From contig NZ_QRUF01000002.1 in NCBI RefSeq assembly GCF_003458415.1, forward strand, positions 133,310 to 157,720: a stretch of DNA of 24,411 nt. The letters are read 5' to 3'. This stretch comes from Collinsella sp. AF25-2LB. Its GTDB lineage: Bacteria > Actinomycetota > Coriobacteriia > Coriobacteriales > Coriobacteriaceae. Shown here one piece after another: positions 1 through 6,747 of the stretch. The notes beneath the pieces were generated by a model. It was given only the letters and a program-made list of their open reading frames with translations, ran no database searches and was not told the DNA's origin. Each line of letters opens with the position of its first letter. Position 1 is the first letter of the stretch. A program made the translations under genes and the position numbers.

Positions 1-2
1 TA

Positions 3-38
3 GGCGGGCGCCCCGGGGACTACGTTGACGCTGCTTGA
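3..38 (+). CDS. possible 3' end of an upstream gene
   Basis: Reading from base 3 gives an open frame of 11 codons (GGRPGDYVDAA) ending in TGA at 36-38. A rho-independent terminator on the same strand follows about 60 bases later, which fits a + strand gene ending here. In many bacteria def (peptide deformylase) or priA lies just before fmt, but the visible tail is too short to recognise. The window edge could equally be non-coding. Confidence 0.25.
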   Translation, partial: GGRPGDYVDAA

Positions 39-96
39 CTCGCCCGGGTGCCGTCGGGCCAGGGAAGGGCGTCTTCGCTGATAATTGCTTTGTTGG

Positions 97-126
97 AAGA
101 GCTGCTTTTATTGCGGCTCTTTCTTT
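97..126 (+). terminator. rho-independent terminator upstream of fmt
   Basis: A 9-bp stem pairs 97-105 (aagagctgc) with 113-121 (gcggctctt), with one G-U pair and a 7-base T-rich loop. A T-rich stretch follows (ttctttggtttt). It probably ends the gene upstream of the window, so fmt would need its own promoter in about 125-220. I could not identify a convincing promoter there. Confidence 0.6.
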
Positions 127-237
127 GGTTTTGGGTATATTTGTTTTTGTTGAATTGTTCTTGCGGATGGGCCGGGTACTTGGCTTTCCGCTGTTCTTTG
201 TAGCCGTCTCGGCTTTGGTTGAGGGGAGACGTCCTTT

Positions 238-1158
238 ATGCGTATTGTGTTTATGGGTACGCCTGATTTTGCTGAGCCTTCGCTGGTTTCGCTTGTTGAG
301 GCTGGGAATGAGATTGCGCTTGTTGTTACTCGTCCTGATGCTGTTCGTGGGCGTGGTAAAAAGTTGGAGCCGTCTCCTGTTAAGGCTAAGGCGCTTGAGT
401 TGGGGTTGCCGGTTGTTGAGGCCAATCGTATGACGCCTGAGGTTGTTGAGGCGCTTCAGGCTGTCCAGGCTGACATTTTCTGCGTGGCTGCTTATGGGTG
501 CATTTTGCCCGATGAGGTGCTGCATATGGCGCCGCTCGGCATTGTGAATGTTCATGCGTCCTTGCTGCCTCGTTGGCGTGGGGCTGCTCCTATTCAGCGT
601 GCGATTCTCGCTGGTGACGAGGTTGCTGGCGTTTCTATCATGCGCATCGGGCATGGCGTGGATACTGGCGCTTATTGTGCTCAGGCTTCCACGTCGGTTG
701 CCGGTAAGCATGCTGAGGCGCTGACCATGGAGCTTGCTGAGCTTGGCGGTAAATTGCTTGCCGATACGCTTCCTTCGCTTTCCGATGGCACCGCCGTGTG
801 GACTGAGCAGGATGAGTCGCTTGTTACCCATGCCGCCAAGATTTCTAAGCAGGAGATGCGTCTTGATCCGCAGATGGGGGCGCTCAATTGCGTGCGTCAT
901 GTGCTGGCCTCGTCCGATACCGCGCCTGCCCGATGCGTGATTGCCGGCAAGACCGTGCGCGTGCTCGATGCTGCACCGGCCGATGTCTCGCTTGACGAGG
1001 GCGCCGTTGACGTTAAGAACAAGCGTGTTTACCTTGGTCTTTCCGATGGCTCGGTTGAATTGCTCGAGGTTAAGCCCGATGGCAAGCGTGCTATGTCTGC
1101 TTCTGCCTGGGCTGCTGGCCTGCAGGGCGCCGATCTTTCGTGGGGTGTTTTGTCATGA
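238..1158 (+). CDS. fmt: methionyl-tRNA formyltransferase
   Basis: Transfers a formyl group from 10-formyl-tetrahydrofolate to the amino group of initiator Met-tRNA in the cytoplasm. The 306-residue length is normal for the family. The N-terminal formyltransferase domain opens with MRIVFMGTPDFA and holds the signature NVHASLLPRWRGAAPIQ. The catalytic Asn104, His106 and Asp142 (in VDTG) are all visible. The C-terminal tRNA-binding domain begins near residue 205. The ATG has a GAGGGGA ribosome site nine bases upstream. The gene overlaps the next one by 4 bases (ATGA), the usual fmt-rsmB arrangement and a sign of translational coupling. The first 600 bases use many T-ending codons (GCT, CTT, GTT), giving a lower GC than the rest of the window. 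Identification is secure. Confidence 0.97.
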   Translation: MRIVFMGTPDFAEPSLVSLVEAGNEIALVVTRPDAVRGRGKKLEPSPVKAKALELGLPVVEANRMTPEVVEALQAVQADIFCVAAYGCILPDEVLHMAPLGIVNVHASLLPRWRGAAPIQRAILAGDEVAGVSIMRIGHGVDTGAYCAQASTSVAGKHAEALTMELAELGGKLLADTLPSLSDGTAVWTEQDESLVTHAAKISKQEMRLDPQMGALNCVRHVLASSDTAPARCVIAGKTVRVLDAAPADVSLDEGAVDVKNKRVYLGLSDGSVELLEVKPDGKRAMSASAWAAGLQGADLSWGVLS

Positions 1159-2555
1159 GCAAGCTGTCACCCGCGCGCAAGCTTGCGCTCGATGTATTGA
1201 TGGAGGCCGATCGCCGCGGTATGTATGCACGCGACGTGTTGTCTTCCCGTGCTTCTGCCAAGGCCATTGATCAACGCGATTCCGCGTTTGCCGCTCGCTT
1301 GGCGCTCGGTGTTGCCGCCACACAGGGTATTTTGGATGAACTGCTCGATCAGTTTCTCGATAAGCCCAAAAAGGTCGCGCCGCGTGTTCGCATGGCGCTT
1401 CGCATCTCGGCCTTCGAGATGCTCTATCTGCATACGCCTGGCCGCGTTGCGGTGAGTCAGGGCGTTGAGCTGGTGCGCAGCGGAGCTAAGTCTGCCGCTG
1501 GTTTGGCCAATGCCGTGCTCCATAAGGTCGCGGACAACGTTGAGAACTTTGCCACTGCGTCCGATGTAGATGAGTCTGAGCGACGCTTGGTTCGTCTGTC
1601 GCGCCTGATGGGTCTGCCGCGTTGGCTTTGCGCTCGTATTATGGCCTCGTTCGATACCCCAGAGGGTGCGCTCAACTTTGCTGGCAATCTGGCCCCCGCG
1701 CCTCTGGCCCTGCATGAGAACGCCTTTGCGAACAAGCCCGATCCGTATATCTCGCAGCTCGTCGCGCCTGTCTTCCCGGGCTGCCATGCCCCGGTTGATG
1801 CCCAGGTTACCGTTGCTTCGGGTGTGTTTGAGCGTGCTGCCGCGGTGGCGTCTGATCTCAACGCGCAGCTTATCGCCACGGCTGCCACGCGCCCTGGATG
1901 CTGCCTTGAGATTGGTGCCGGTCGCGGTACCAAGACCTATGTGATGATGTGCCAGGCTAAGCGCGCCGGCTATGAGCGTCAGCATACGGCACTTGATCTT
2001 CATGACCGCAAGTGCGATCTGAATCTCGCTCGCCTGCATAAGGCCGGTATTCAGGGCGTTCGTACGGTTTCGGGTGATGCCTGTGAGCTTGATGAGGTGC
2101 TCACATCGTTTGATGCCATGCTTGGAGAGCCGGTTAAGTTCGACACGGTCTTTATCGATGCGCCGTGCTCGGGCACCGGCACCATGCGCCGTCATCCTGA
2201 GATCCCGTGGCGCCTAACCGAGAATGATGTGACGACCGAGTTACCCAAGCTTCAGCTGACGATGCTTAAGGAGGCTTCTGCGCGCGTGGCCGCCGGCGGA
2301 GAGCTCATCTATGCCACCTGCTCGGTTTTTGATGAAGAGAACACGCAGGTCGTGGATGCCTTCCTGGCCTCTTCCGAGGGCGCCGACTTTAGCGTCGCAC
2401 CGCTCTCCGAGGCGCAGATTCTGCAACTCCCTGAGTTCGATCAGGCCAAGAAACTCGTATCCGTACGCCAGAACGATCAAGGCCTCTTCCAAAGCGTGCC
2501 GGTAAACGCCGACTCCTACGACGGCCACTTCTGCGCCCGCCTGATTCGCAAGTAA
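1155..2555 (+). CDS. rsmB: RsmB/NOP-family 16S rRNA cytosine-C5 methyltransferase
   Basis: S-adenosylmethionine-dependent m5C methyltransferase acting on 16S rRNA; RsmB modifies C967 in E. coli. The 466-residue product has an N-terminal NusB-like helical domain (about 5-135) and a C-terminal Rossmann methyltransferase domain. The two family cysteines are present in DAPCSGTG (Cys338, catalytic motif IV nucleophile region) and YATCSV (Cys389). The SAM-binding motif reads LEIGAGRGTKT (251-261) in place of the common CAAPGGKT, so this is a divergent member. The start chosen is ATG 1155, overlapping the fmt stop as ATGA; an in-frame GTG at 1140 lies inside fmt and would add five residues. The neighbourhood supports a role in translation and ribosome maturation. 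The exact target base is inferred from family and context only. Confidence 0.93.
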   Translation: MSKLSPARKLALDVLMEADRRGMYARDVLSSRASAKAIDQRDSAFAARLALGVAATQGILDELLDQFLDKPKKVAPRVRMALRISAFEMLYLHTPGRVAVSQGVELVRSGAKSAAGLANAVLHKVADNVENFATASDVDESERRLVRLSRLMGLPRWLCARIMASFDTPEGALNFAGNLAPAPLALHENAFANKPDPYISQLVAPVFPGCHAPVDAQVTVASGVFERAAAVASDLNAQLIATAATRPGCCLEIGAGRGTKTYVMMCQAKRAGYERQHTALDLHDRKCDLNLARLHKAGIQGVRTVSGDACELDEVLTSFDAMLGEPVKFDTVFIDAPCSGTGTMRRHPEIPWRLTENDVTTELPKLQLTMLKEASARVAAGGELIYATCSVFDEENTQVVDAFLASSEGADFSVAPLSEAQILQLPEFDQAKKLVSVRQNDQGLFQSVPVNADSYDGHFCARLIRK

Positions 2556-2561
2556 CTACTA

Positions 2562-2628
2562 AGTTGCGTTGAAATAGGGATTGAATAGCGGCATCTACCC
2601 GCCAAAAAGTCCTTATTTCACCGCAACT
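2562..2628. repeat. long imperfect inverted repeat after rsmB
   Basis: The outer arms agttgcg (2562-2568) and cgcaact (2622-2628) pair perfectly. After one mismatch, tgaaata (2570-2576) pairs with tatttca (2614-2620), followed by about six more pairs including G-U. A small inner stem is gcgg (2588-2591) with ccgc (2599-2602). It lacks a clear terminal T-run. It could be a rsmB mRNA 3'-end structure or a remnant of a small repeated element. Confidence 0.5.
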
Positions 2629-2652
2629 CATAGAGCCACCTATAGCGCAAAG

Positions 2653-2690
2653 AAACAGCCCCGCGATCGATGTCGGTCGCGGGGCTGTTT
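2653..2690. terminator. bidirectional terminator between rsmB and the FmdB gene
   Basis: A perfect 14-bp stem pairs 2653-2666 (aaacagccccgcga) with 2677-2690, with a 10-base loop. On the - strand the stem runs into tttctttg, a good U-tract, so it should end the leftward transcript just after the zinc-ribbon gene. On the + strand it ends in tttggttcc, a weaker tract, and may also stop rsmB transcription. Confidence 0.85.
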
Positions 2691-2695
2691 GGTTC

Positions 2696-2932
2696 CTAGT
2701 GGCTATGCGGGCAGTTGGCGCAGCAGCCGCTGGTGGCGTTGGTGCTGGAACCACCGCTTCGCTGGTCGGTGTTGTAGAAACCGCTGCCTTCGAACTTAAT
2801 GCCGCTGGCCGAGAACGTCTTGGATGCCGGGGCACCGCAGCTAGGGCATACGACCTCGGGCGTCTCGGACATGGGGTGCTCAACCTCAAACACGTTGCCG
2901 CAGCTCGTGCACTTGTAATCGTAGCGCGCCAT
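2696..2932 (-). CDS. FmdB-family zinc-ribbon protein
   Basis: Small 78-residue protein of the FmdB/CxxC_CxxC_SSSS putative regulatory family. The N-terminus MARYDYKCTSCG with Cys8/Cys11 and Cys29/Cys32 forms a typical zinc ribbon (two CxxC knuckles). The middle segment KTFSASGIKFEGSGFYNTD is the family's usual post-ribbon stretch. The tail adds CCANCPHSH (Cys70, Cys71, Cys74, His76, His78), which could bind a second metal. ATG 2932 has an AAGGAAG ribosome site. It is the last gene of the leftward block, separated from the amylase fusion by a hairpin and followed by a strong terminator, so it may be transcribed alone. The molecular function of the family is not settled; no glycogen role is implied by position. 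Confidence 0.88.
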   Translation of the reverse strand: MARYDYKCTSCGNVFEVEHPMSETPEVVCPSCGAPASKTFSASGIKFEGSGFYNTDQRSGGSSTNATSGCCANCPHSH

Positions 2933-2954
2933 AATACTTCCTTTTCAGCACAAA

Positions 2955-2976
2955 GCGGGCAGATCGCTCTGCCCGC
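2955..2976 (-). terminator. hairpin terminator after the GH13-GH77 gene
   Basis: A perfect 9-bp stem pairs gcgggcaga (2955-2963) with tctgcccgc (2968-2976) around a 4-base loop. It sits between the GH13-GH77 stop codon and the FmdB start. On the - strand only TTTG follows the stem, so termination may be partial, allowing some read-through into the FmdB gene. Confidence 0.6.
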
Positions 2977-3020
2977 AAAAATTCAAGCAGCTGTAACTGT
3001 ACCCTATATCGGGGGCTTTA

Positions 3021-6000
3021 TCACGCTTCGCCCCAGAATCTATGGGTGTTGCGCAGGAGCTTCGCAGTTTTCTCCTCGGCTGCCGCAACGTCGGCCTCCC
3101 GTGCCTGCCATGTCCAGTTGCCCGTGGCCACGCCCGGCACGTTCATACGTGCATCGTCGCCCAGTCCCAGCACGTCCTGCAGCGGCATCATCACGAGCGG
3201 TGCATCGCTTGCGAGGGCATCGCCCATGAGCTCGCTTGCCAATGTAATGCCGCTCGGCTCATCGCCGCCTGCAAAGGAGCGCGTGCACCAGCCGGCAAGT
3301 GTCGAGGTGTCGTGCGTCGAGGTGTACAGGATCTTTCCCGGTGTGGGGTGAATTCCGCAACGAACGTCGTAGTCGCTAAACTCCAGCACGTCCATGCCGG
3401 GGAAGCCGCAGGTCGATGCCATGGCGCGAACGCCAGGCGTCAGATAGCCCAGATCCTCGGCAATAAAGTTGAGCGGACCCAGCTCGTCATAGGCGGTCTG
3501 GAACAGGTCCTTGCCCGGACCTGCCAGCCAGCGACCATCGGCGCAGGCCTTACCGGCGGGAATGCTAAAGTAGCTGTGGAAGCCCAGGAAGTGGTCCAGG
3601 CGCACGCGGTCGTAGAGCGAAAACGCACGGCGCAGGCGGTCGAGCCACCAACGATAGCCGTTCTCCTTCATGCGATCCCATCGGAAGGTGGGGTTGCCCC
3701 ACACCTGGCCCTCGGGCGCAAAGTTGTCGGGCGGCGCGCCCGAAATCTCAATCGCTTTGCCGGTATCGGACAGCCAGAAGTTCTCGGGCTCGCTCCACGC
3801 GTCGGCCGAATCGTCCGAAACGTACATCGGGATATCGCCGATGACCTCGATGCCCTTCTTGTGCGCATAGTTCATGAGCTCGCACCAGGCAAGGTCAAAG
3901 CGATACTGCATGTACGCCTGCAGCTCGGCCTCGTCGTGGAAGCGCTTGTCATTGATCAGATACTCGTTGTAGCGCGCGACATCTGCCGGCCAATCGTGGC
4001 GCGACTCGCCCTCAAAGTACTTCTTAACGGCCATGTAGACGCAGTACTTCTCGAGCCAATCAGCGTTGCGATGTTTAAACGCCGTGTACAGCGGGTCGGC
4101 ATCCTCGCCGCCGTGAGCCTTCCATGCAGCAAAGTCGGCGGCCAGCTCCTCGTGACTCTCGGGCAGCAGGTCAATATTGCCCGCAAAGGCCGAAGGCCCA
4201 GCGTAAGGGGAGCGGAAGAAGTCCGTCGGGTTGACGGGCAGGACTTGCCAGTAGCGCATGCCCATAGCGGCCAGATGGTCGATAAAGCGACGCGTGGGCG
4301 CACCGATTGTGCCGGGCTTGCCGTCATCGGTCGGCACCGAGGTGATGTGGCACACAACGCCCGCGCCATGATCGAGCGGCTCCTGCAGACGCTTCTCGGC
4401 ATGGTGATAGATGATCGAAGAGCCCAGCGGGTACAGGTCGAGCGTGACGGTACCGTTGTGGATCTCGCACTCGTGACCGCTGATCACGTCGCTCGCGCAT
4501 TCGCCGAGCGCCGGAATCGTCACGCGGTGCGAATTGCGCAGGCTGCGGTTGATGATAACCGTCGCGGCCTCGCCGTCTTTGCCCGTGCGGGTGTAAGCCA
4601 AGACTTCGTCGTTGAGCGCAAAGGCCTTGATCTCGCCATCGACCATAGAGGGCAGCGCACGGCGCACGGCAGACGCGTTCTTAACGATGGCCAGTGTGTC
4701 GAAGTCATGGAGTTGGTCTTTGGTCGGCAGGGTGCGGCGGTTGCCCGGGTCGGTAAGGCCCTCCAAGCCGTACTCGTCACCGTAATAGATTGAGGGTACA
4801 CCCGGGAAGGTCATCTGCATGAGCGTCGCCAACCAAAAGCGGCTCTTGGCCAGGCCCATGGAGTTCTCGTCCAGGCGCCATTTGCTGCGCTCGCTCTCGG
4901 GCAGCTGCGACTCGTCGGGGCCACCGCCGAGCACCGAGATGATACGCGGACGGTCGTGGCTCGAAAGCAGATTGAGTGCGCAGGCCAGTGCCTCGCGCGG
5001 GTAGTTCTCGCGCAGGGTTTCGATATCCTCGGCTGCCTGGTAGGCGTTCTTGTAGCCCATCAAAAAGCCGATAACCATGTCGCGGAAGGGGTAGTCCATG
5101 GCGGAGTCGAGCTCCGAGCCCTGCAGATAGCGACGCAGGTGGCCATAGCTGATCTTGTTGGAGGCGTCTTCCCAGACTTCGCCGAGCAGCAGCGCATCGG
5201 GCTTCTCGGCGAGCACGGCCTTTTTGATCTCGGCCAGGAAGTCGTCGGAAAGTTCATCTGCCACATCGAGTCGCCAGCCGTGGGCACCGGCGCGCAGCCA
5301 TTTACGGATCACGCCGTCCTTGCCCAGGAGCCGCTCGCGCACCAGTTCGGAATTCTCGTTGATGGCGGGCATGTTGCCCACGCCCCACCAGCAGTCATAC
5401 GAACCGTCCTCATGGAAGTAAAATGCATCGCGCCACGGCGAGTCCTCGCTCTGCCATGCACCGACGCCGGGATAGTTGCCGTAGCGGTTAAAGTAGATCG
5501 AGTCGTCGCCCGTATGGTTGAAGACGCCGTCCAGGATGATGGAAATGCCGAGCTTCTCGGCCGCCTCGCACAGCTCGGTAAAGTCCTGCTCGGTGCCCAG
5601 AATCGGGTCAATCTTGGTGTAGTCGGCCGTATCGTAGCGGTGGTTGCTCGCGGCCTCAAAGATCGGGTTGAGGTAGATGGCCGTAAAGCCCAGCTCGGCA
5701 ATGCGGGGCAGGTCATTTTGGATACCCTTGAGCGAGCCGCCGTAAAAATCCCAGGTCTTGATGGAGCCGTCTTCGGCACGCTCGTACTCGGGCGGTTCGT
5801 TCCAGTCTTCGACCATGCGGCGCTGGATTCCGTTGCGCGGTTTTTCAACTTCGGCAAGCGTGCGCTCGCGCCAGTTTTCATCGCGGGCATAGCGGTCGGG
5901 GAAAATCTGGTAGACCATGCCACGCTCGTACCACTCGGGACGAACTTCGCGGTGCTTGTAGACGGTGATCTGGAAGGACGGGACCTCGGCGTAGTTGTAA

Positions 6001-6317
6001 GTTACGCCCTCGCCACCGGTGCGACCCTGCGGTGCGCCCAGACGGACCTCGGGCTGGCCCTCGATGTTGCAGATAAAGCTGTACCAGATAAGACAGGGCT
6101 CGGCGCACTCAAGCTCTACGGTAAATATGCCGTCGCCCTCGTGCGTCATGGGATACAGAGACTCACCGATCTCATCGACCCAGGTGCGCAGCGTAAGCGT
6201 TGCCTGGTTGGGGTCGGCATCCTCCAAAATCACCGAGAGCGAAACGGAAGTTCCAGTGGTCACAGCGCCAAACGGAGTGCGAAACTGCGGCAGACGGCTG
6301 TTGTGAATCAATCTCAT
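3021..6317 (-). CDS. bifunctional GH13 alpha-glucan hydrolase / GH77 4-alpha-glucanotransferase fusion
   Basis: A 1098-residue fusion of two glycogen/maltodextrin enzymes. Residues 1-120 resemble the beta-sandwich domain of neopullulanase/cyclomaltodextrinase-type enzymes. Residues 130-640 are a GH13 barrel: MVYQIFPDRY, DGVFNHTGDD (region I), GWRLDVADE (nucleophile Asp351), LLGEVWE (acid/base Glu380) and SSHDRPR (Asp455). Residues 650-1098 are an amylomaltase (MalQ) domain with VRLDHFLGF (nucleophile Asp908), FIAEDLG (acid/base Glu954) and STHDTST (Asp1003). All six catalytic acids are present, so both halves should be active. The likely job is trimming branched dextrins and reshuffling the resulting maltooligosaccharides. 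No signal peptide is seen, so it is cytoplasmic and suits breakdown of stored glycogen beside GlgP. The ribosome site before ATG 6317 is poor (ctggacc). The gene is separated from glgA by 430 bases holding a terminator and candidate promoters. Confidence 0.93.
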   Translation of the reverse strand: MRLIHNSRLPQFRTPFGAVTTGTSVSLSVILEDADPNQATLTLRTWVDEIGESLYPMTHEGDGIFTVELECAEPCLIWYSFICNIEGQPEVRLGAPQGRTGGEGVTYNYAEVPSFQITVYKHREVRPEWYERGMVYQIFPDRYARDENWRERTLAEVEKPRNGIQRRMVEDWNEPPEYERAEDGSIKTWDFYGGSLKGIQNDLPRIAELGFTAIYLNPIFEAASNHRYDTADYTKIDPILGTEQDFTELCEAAEKLGISIILDGVFNHTGDDSIYFNRYGNYPGVGAWQSEDSPWRDAFYFHEDGSYDCWWGVGNMPAINENSELVRERLLGKDGVIRKWLRAGAHGWRLDVADELSDDFLAEIKKAVLAEKPDALLLGEVWEDASNKISYGHLRRYLQGSELDSAMDYPFRDMVIGFLMGYKNAYQAAEDIETLRENYPREALACALNLLSSHDRPRIISVLGGGPDESQLPESERSKWRLDENSMGLAKSRFWLATLMQMTFPGVPSIYYGDEYGLEGLTDPGNRRTLPTKDQLHDFDTLAIVKNASAVRRALPSMVDGEIKAFALNDEVLAYTRTGKDGEAATVIINRSLRNSHRVTIPALGECASDVISGHECEIHNGTVTLDLYPLGSSIIYHHAEKRLQEPLDHGAGVVCHITSVPTDDGKPGTIGAPTRRFIDHLAAMGMRYWQVLPVNPTDFFRSPYAGPSAFAGNIDLLPESHEELAADFAAWKAHGGEDADPLYTAFKHRNADWLEKYCVYMAVKKYFEGESRHDWPADVARYNEYLINDKRFHDEAELQAYMQYRFDLAWCELMNYAHKKGIEVIGDIPMYVSDDSADAWSEPENFWLSDTGKAIEISGAPPDNFAPEGQVWGNPTFRWDRMKENGYRWWLDRLRRAFSLYDRVRLDHFLGFHSYFSIPAGKACADGRWLAGPGKDLFQTAYDELGPLNFIAEDLGYLTPGVRAMASTCGFPGMDVLEFSDYDVRCGIHPTPGKILYTSTHDTSTLAGWCTRSFAGGDEPSGITLASELMGDALASDAPLVMMPLQDVLGLGDDARMNVPGVATGNWTWQAREADVAAAEEKTAKLLRNTHRFWGEA

Positions 6318-6443
6318 AATTCGGTCCAGTTCAATAGAATCACGGCCTGCGGGCCATGGGCTTTACGCACAGGATATAAGTATATATGTTGCACACAGGC
6401 TGTATAAACAACATCCGTTTACCATCGGCGAACGGTTGTCCTA

Positions 6444-6459
6444 GAAAATCGTTTTACCA
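6444..6459 (-). promoter_or_regulatory. candidate operator upstream of the GH13-GH77 gene
   Basis: On the - strand this reads TGGTAAAACGATTTTC. The 9-mer TGGTAAAAC recurs twice in the glgB upstream region, once in the near-identical context TGGTAAAACGTTTTTA. The AAAACG-TTTT core resembles the near-palindromic sites of LacI/MalR-family sugar regulators. It lies about 30 bases downstream of the candidate promoter at 6487-6516, where a bound repressor could block initiation or elongation. Inferred from motif recurrence only. Confidence 0.4.
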
Positions 6460-6486
6460 CCCAAATTATCGCGATATTTAAAAACG

Positions 6487-6516
6487 TCTATACCGATACT
6501 ATTTGTATCCAAACAA
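6487..6516 (-). promoter_or_regulatory. candidate promoter for the GH13-GH77 gene
   Basis: On the - strand TTGTTT (6516-6511) is followed after 18 bases by TATAGA (6492-6487). The spacer holds the palindrome GATAC-AAATA-GTATC (6509-6495), a possible regulator site. A second weak candidate nearer the gene is TTGTTT (6411-6406) with TATATA (6386-6381), 19 bases apart. I cannot decide between them from sequence. Confidence 0.35.
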
Positions 6517-6524
6517 AAGTACTT

Positions 6525-6656
6525 CGGTTTACTACGACGAATTGAATGATCTCAACAACAGTCATTTTGGTGATATTAAAACCGCAGCTAGAAGCGTTCT
6601 TAATTTCGAAGATTACTCGCCGTGGTCGGCCGGAGCCATTTTGTCGTAGTAAACCG
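6525..6656. repeat. inverted-repeat pair spanning 132 bp
   Basis: The 14-base arms cggtttactacgac (6525-6538) and gtcgtagtaaaccg (6643-6656) are exact reverse complements; pairing extends three more positions inward with one G-U. About 104 bases of AT-richer DNA lie between. No flanking target-site duplication is evident. It could be a miniature element remnant or a long-range RNA stem after the glgA terminator. Confidence 0.5.
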
Positions 6657-6677
6657 GCCCTCTTTTTAATGCGAAGT

Positions 6678-6724
6678 TCAACGCAAAAGAGGGCGCCTGG
6701 TTGGGGCGCCCTCTTTTGCGTTGA
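6678..6724. terminator. bidirectional terminator after glgA
   Basis: A perfect 20-bp stem pairs 6678-6697 with 6705-6724 around the loop tggttgg. The GC-rich core gagggcgcc/ggcgccctc is flanked by an A4/T4 tract on both sides, so it should work in both directions. It ends the glgB-P-C-D-A transcript. A further copy of one arm (ccctctttt, 6658-6666) can pair with aaaagaggg (6685-6693), giving an alternative hairpin. Confidence 0.85.
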
Positions 6725-6747
6725 GGATTTAGTTTTAATCGTCCGGA

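Larger units (their letters stand above)
6318..6747. other. 430-bp intergenic region between the GH13-GH77 gene and glgA
   Basis: AT-rich compared with its flanks. From right to left in transcription order it contains the glgA terminator, an inverted-repeat pair (6525-6538 and 6643-6656), a candidate - strand promoter, a palindrome GATAC-N5-GTATC (6495-6509), a TGGTAAAAC motif, and a second TA-rich promoter-like stretch (6381-6411). A + strand frame at 6503-6649 could encode 48 residues from a TTG, but has no ribosome site and no recognised family. No supported gene is annotated in it. Confidence 0.6.

Noticed and set aside
35..433. A + strand frame starting at 35 and overlapping the start of fmt
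   Set aside because: It crosses a terminator and the fmt ribosome site, and the product is Leu/Arg-rich shadow sequence in another frame of fmt.
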